Positions 61,102 to 64,000 of a stretch of 64,000 nucleotides of DNA are shown here, in pieces. The notes under the pieces were generated by a model, which made no database searches, was not told where the DNA came from, and worked only from the letters and a program-made list of their open reading frames with translations. Source of the stretch: Raffaelea ambrosiae. Taxonomy: Eukaryota; Ascomycota; Sordariomycetes; Ophiostomatales; Ophiostomataceae. Every line of letters begins with the position of its first letter. The first letter of the stretch is position 1. Where the stretch lies: NCBI GenBank assembly GCA_002778195.1, contig PCDI01000010.1, positions 1,116,001 through 1,180,000 of the forward strand, read 5' to 3'. Both the position numbers and the translations under genes were made by a program.

Positions 61102-62619
61102 ATTTTTAGGTTCCCACTCTCTGCAATTGGAGTGGCGGTCGAAACACAAGTTGGGAGGTCTCTAGGCCACTCTTTGTCAGTCAATGTATAAGCTGACAAG
61201 ATCGAACCGGGGCTGTCGGTTCCGCAAAAAGGATCTCTTCTGTACCTCATCGCGGTCACCACGGTATCTCACTGCTGAGGGCAATGCCACTCGTGGATCA
61301 CGTCATGTAAGCAACGGCATTCCTTGTCTTGGTTCTGCACATGGCCATATGACAAAGAAGCAGGAGTACTTCGGCTGCTTTGGCCGTGGGAATAGACATC
61401 GATTCCCATACAAAAGTTGCTATCTTTGGGCACGGATGCCGCTTGCACCTGGTTTGGCGACATAAAGGACTAACCAGGTTTTTTTATTTTCGGCACTTGT
61501 CCAAGATGGTGTAGTCTAGACAAGTCCGAGGTGGGCTTGTTGAATGCCATCTGCCCCCAGATGCCCAGCTTCGTGGAGGTCATCCGAAAGGCAGAAGGAT
61601 AAATGTAATCTCGGGGGAGGCGTGTTTAGGATAACGGGATAACGTGACAGCAGTACATATCCTGCTTTGCATGTTTTCTCCTTTTACCACAGACATGCTA
61701 ACGACATCAGGCTCAAACTTGACACGGGAGCCTTGGTCGTGTGTTGTCGTGCATTCCATACCGCTTTGCTATGCACTCATATGGTTTCCAACGAGCATAT
61801 TAGCCAGCCGGGGCTTTATGCCGTCTTCTCTGCGTAGACTGTGACTGATAAGATTTGTCGTAACCAAGAAAGACAAACACTTTCTGGTTGTCATACACCC
61901 CATTGGCTAGATTGCCCTAATGGGTGGTCCTGGATCGTCACTCCTGTTTCCACAGAAATTTAGAGCATCATGACAACATATTCCTGCTTTCAGATGACAA
62001 TTCTACAAAATAAAATAGAGATAAGACGTGCTCTTGAAATAGCTGCTGGCTATTGCTACTTTTCTTTTCAACTTTATTCTTATGTTTTACCTTTTTGGGG
62101 GGGGGGGGGAGAGTCAGAGGCCTGTGCGGCTCTCCCTGTTCGCTTCTGTCCATCGCCCTCCTGAGCTCTCCACCTCAGAGAAAGCTGCGACAGGAGCTGT
62201 AACAAGATGCGTTCCTCTTTCTTTGGCGAGGTTACCTCGACTAAAGCTCATAAGTAGACAAAAAAAGGACAATGCCCTCCCCTTGATGATTACCTCTCTT
62301 CTTGTGCCCCATTGTAAAGGGTCGGTCTGGAGGTTCCGACAATCGTGTGTTTCAGCGCGGTTTGTAAGAAAGATGTAGTCCGTCCACCTATCATGTTTAG
62401 TTTTTTTGCTTGGCCTGCTCGACTTGTTAAACATGGGATCCTGTTCTTTATTATTTCATGAATAGTTTTTTTTTACCGGTAACCGAATCTTTCACCTAAT
62501 TGTTGTCTTTGGTTGTTGCCCTTGTTGTTCAAAGTCAAGGACCTACACATCGACCGCAGACTTACCAAAGACCGGAACAAGCAAGCCACTTGTCTCGGAC
62601 AAGCTACCTACCTCCCGCC

Positions 62620-63694
62620 ATGTTCTCCGGCCTCACCACCAAGCTCGCCATGCGCAAGCTTGGGATCTCCAATGACACACTCAACAGCTTTACCTTCCCC
62701 GGGGCCGGGCCCTCCAACGAAGACATCCCCGACCCGCGGCAACAGAAGAAACTCACCAAGAAGATGCCATCAGAAAGCAACAACACAACTGCTTCGTCCA
62801 AGTCTTGGCCCGCCTGGATGTCCGTCCAGAACCTGCCGCTGACTGTCCAGCCCTGGCTGACGCCTCCGCCCGCCCCCATCCCAGTGGCTGCGCGGTGTCC
62901 CCAGCCAGGCGATCCGGCACCCATGGACCGAGATGGGCTGCTCGTCGTGGGAGGAAAGCCCGTTCTCGTTGTATTTTTGCGCTGTGTCGGATGCGCATGT
63001 AAGCCCCCCTTTTTTTTTTTTCGACCGCTATGGCTTCCTGTCCCTAAGCCTCCTCCTTCTTTCTTATTTGTTGCCCCTTGTTTCCTACGAACTATAGACT
63101 AACGCGCGGGCAGTCGCCCAACAATCTTTCCTTGCCCTCCGCACACTCGCCAACCGGTATGCCGGCCGCCTGACGTGCATCGCCGTCTCGCACGCATCGG
63201 CGGCCGCAACCAACAAGTGGATCGACCTCCTGGGCGGGGCGTGGCAAATTCAGGTGGTCATTGACGAGGAGCGGGCGGTGTATGCGGCGTGGGGTCTGGG
63301 GCTGGGCTCGGTGTGGACAGTGCTGCACCCGAACACGCAGGTGCAGGCGTGGAAGGTGACCGGCTGGCTGGGCCAGACAGTGGCGGCATCGATGGTGAAC
63401 AGGGGAGACCGAGGAACACCTCCAAGAGGCACTCTCCCGAGCGAGCGAGGCGGCAGTCGAGGAACTCCGAATGACCGCGATAGCCGTGATGACGGTGACC
63501 CGAACTCGCCGTTGGCCTCGAATTCGACGTCGGCCGCTTCCTCCTCCGGTCCGGCCACGGTCATGGGCAACAAGTGGCAGCAGGCGGGAGCGTTTGCGGT
63601 CAACACGCGCGGGATGGTGGTCTGGGGCCGGAAGGCTGAGCGGATGGACGATATGCTGGAGCTGGACAAGGGTGTATCGGCGTTGGGGTTCTAA
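62620..63694 (+). CDS. AhpC/TSA-type thioredoxin-fold protein
   Basis: Two exons, 62620-62998 and 63114-63694 (319 aa), over a 115-bp GTAAGC...GGCAG intron that splits a codon right after the active-site-like motif. Residues about 112-230 match the AhpC/TSA antioxidant-enzyme family: GKPVLVVFLRCVGCAFAQQSF, with Cys122-Val-Gly-Cys125 at the position of a peroxiredoxin-like or thioredoxin-like redox centre, then RLTCIAVSH, VVIDEERAVYAAWGLG and QAWKVTGWLGQ. A ~70-residue Ser/Pro/Asp-rich insertion separates this from a short final segment (KWQQAGAFAVNTRGMVVWGRKAERMDD) typical of the family end. Probable role: thiol-based redox or peroxide handling in the cytosol. Activity is unproven, since many fungal members are uncharacterised. 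Confidence 0.88.
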
Positions 63695-64000
63695 GGAGGG
63701 AGGATTGTTGAAGAAAAGGAGAAGCACATAGTGGTTGCCACGACCTCGTGATACTATTTTGGTCAAATCCCGACATAAAGTCTCCATTTGCAAAACCGGC
63801 CAACCTTCCTAATCGTCATCAGTATCCCGTATTTGTATCGTGTGTATAAATAACAACAAATAAAATAAAGCAGCCATTCCTGATAGAAACCCTGCGTGTG
63901 AATACCCCAATGTCCTATTTTTTAGCTATTCCGTCATTCCTGTTCGGCCATTTGCTGTATAATTTGGCAGAAAAAGTAATTGTCGTGCCTCGTTATTGTG
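63695..64000. other. Right-edge flank
   Basis: AT-rich 3' flank of the AhpC/TSA gene with AATAAA-like words at about 63860-63870. No gene seen before the window ends. Confidence 0.4.

Larger units (their letters stand above)
54848..62619. other. 7.8-kb region without a recognisable gene
   Basis: Upstream of the nucleotidyltransferase gene and running to the AhpC/TSA gene. I found no supportable gene apart from one doubtful acidic frame at about 60778-61101. It holds G or C tracts (55631-55641, 57772-57796, 58862-58874, 62097-62109), a (CTGT)n microsatellite (58519-58555), A-rich stretches (57160-57220) and an ambiguous base. It may contain long 5' leaders or noncoding RNAs that cannot be seen by eye. 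Confidence 0.5.

Noticed and set aside
61184..61465. Possible small plus-strand gene around 61.2-61.5 kb
   Set aside because: No family resemblance, no intron signals and AT-leaning context; kept as noncoding.

Overview
This window looks like nuclear DNA of a filamentous ascomycete (Pezizomycotina, most likely Sordariomycetes). The genes have short GT-AG introns, mostly 55-140 bp. They encode a Zn(II)2Cys6 regulator, LaeA-like methyltransferases and secreted glycosidases, and coding exons are clearly richer in G+C than the spacers. I found no rRNA, tRNA, CRISPR array or intact transposon. One base (60855) is ambiguous. All exon-intron structures were read by eye from splice consensus and frame continuity; none has been tested against RNA.

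Region 1 (1-18.7 kb) is gene-dense. After an unassigned gene at the left edge come a probable epoxide hydrolase, a Zn2Cys6 transcription factor, a GH106-like putative alpha-L-rhamnosidase, a LaeA-like methyltransferase, a GH78 alpha-L-rhamnosidase and an MFS sugar transporter. The GH78 and transporter genes share an 865-bp divergent promoter that contains a 20-bp inverted repeat. Together these read as a candidate cluster for releasing and importing rhamnose from plant glycosides.

Region 2 (18.7-27.4 kb) holds a four-helix membrane protein, a C2H2 zinc-finger protein, an SRPK-like protein kinase and a 106-residue unknown protein.

Region 3 (27.4-35.6 kb) is gene-poor. It contains an AT-rich block and broken coding remnants, and looks like degraded, possibly RIP-mutated, sequence.

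Region 4 (35.6-47.4 kb) holds a second LaeA-like methyltransferase whose exon lengths match the first almost exactly, a secreted GH3 beta-glucosidase, a CysA/MetX-type O-acyltransferase of sulfur amino-acid synthesis, and an F-box-like fungal protein. The last two are divergent and share a promoter with E-box and GATA palindromes.

Region 5 (47.4-64 kb) holds a very large Cid1/Cid13-type nucleotidyltransferase with long Q/N-rich tails, then about 7.8 kb without a recognisable gene but with several homopolymer and microsatellite tracts, and finally an AhpC/TSA-type thioredoxin-fold protein.

The two rhamnosidases, the beta-glucosidase and the sugar transporter would together suffice to strip rhamnosyl-glucose groups from plant flavonoid glycosides. 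Each of the two methyltransferase genes lies head-to-head with a secreted glycosidase gene. That recurring arrangement is the most distinctive feature of the window.
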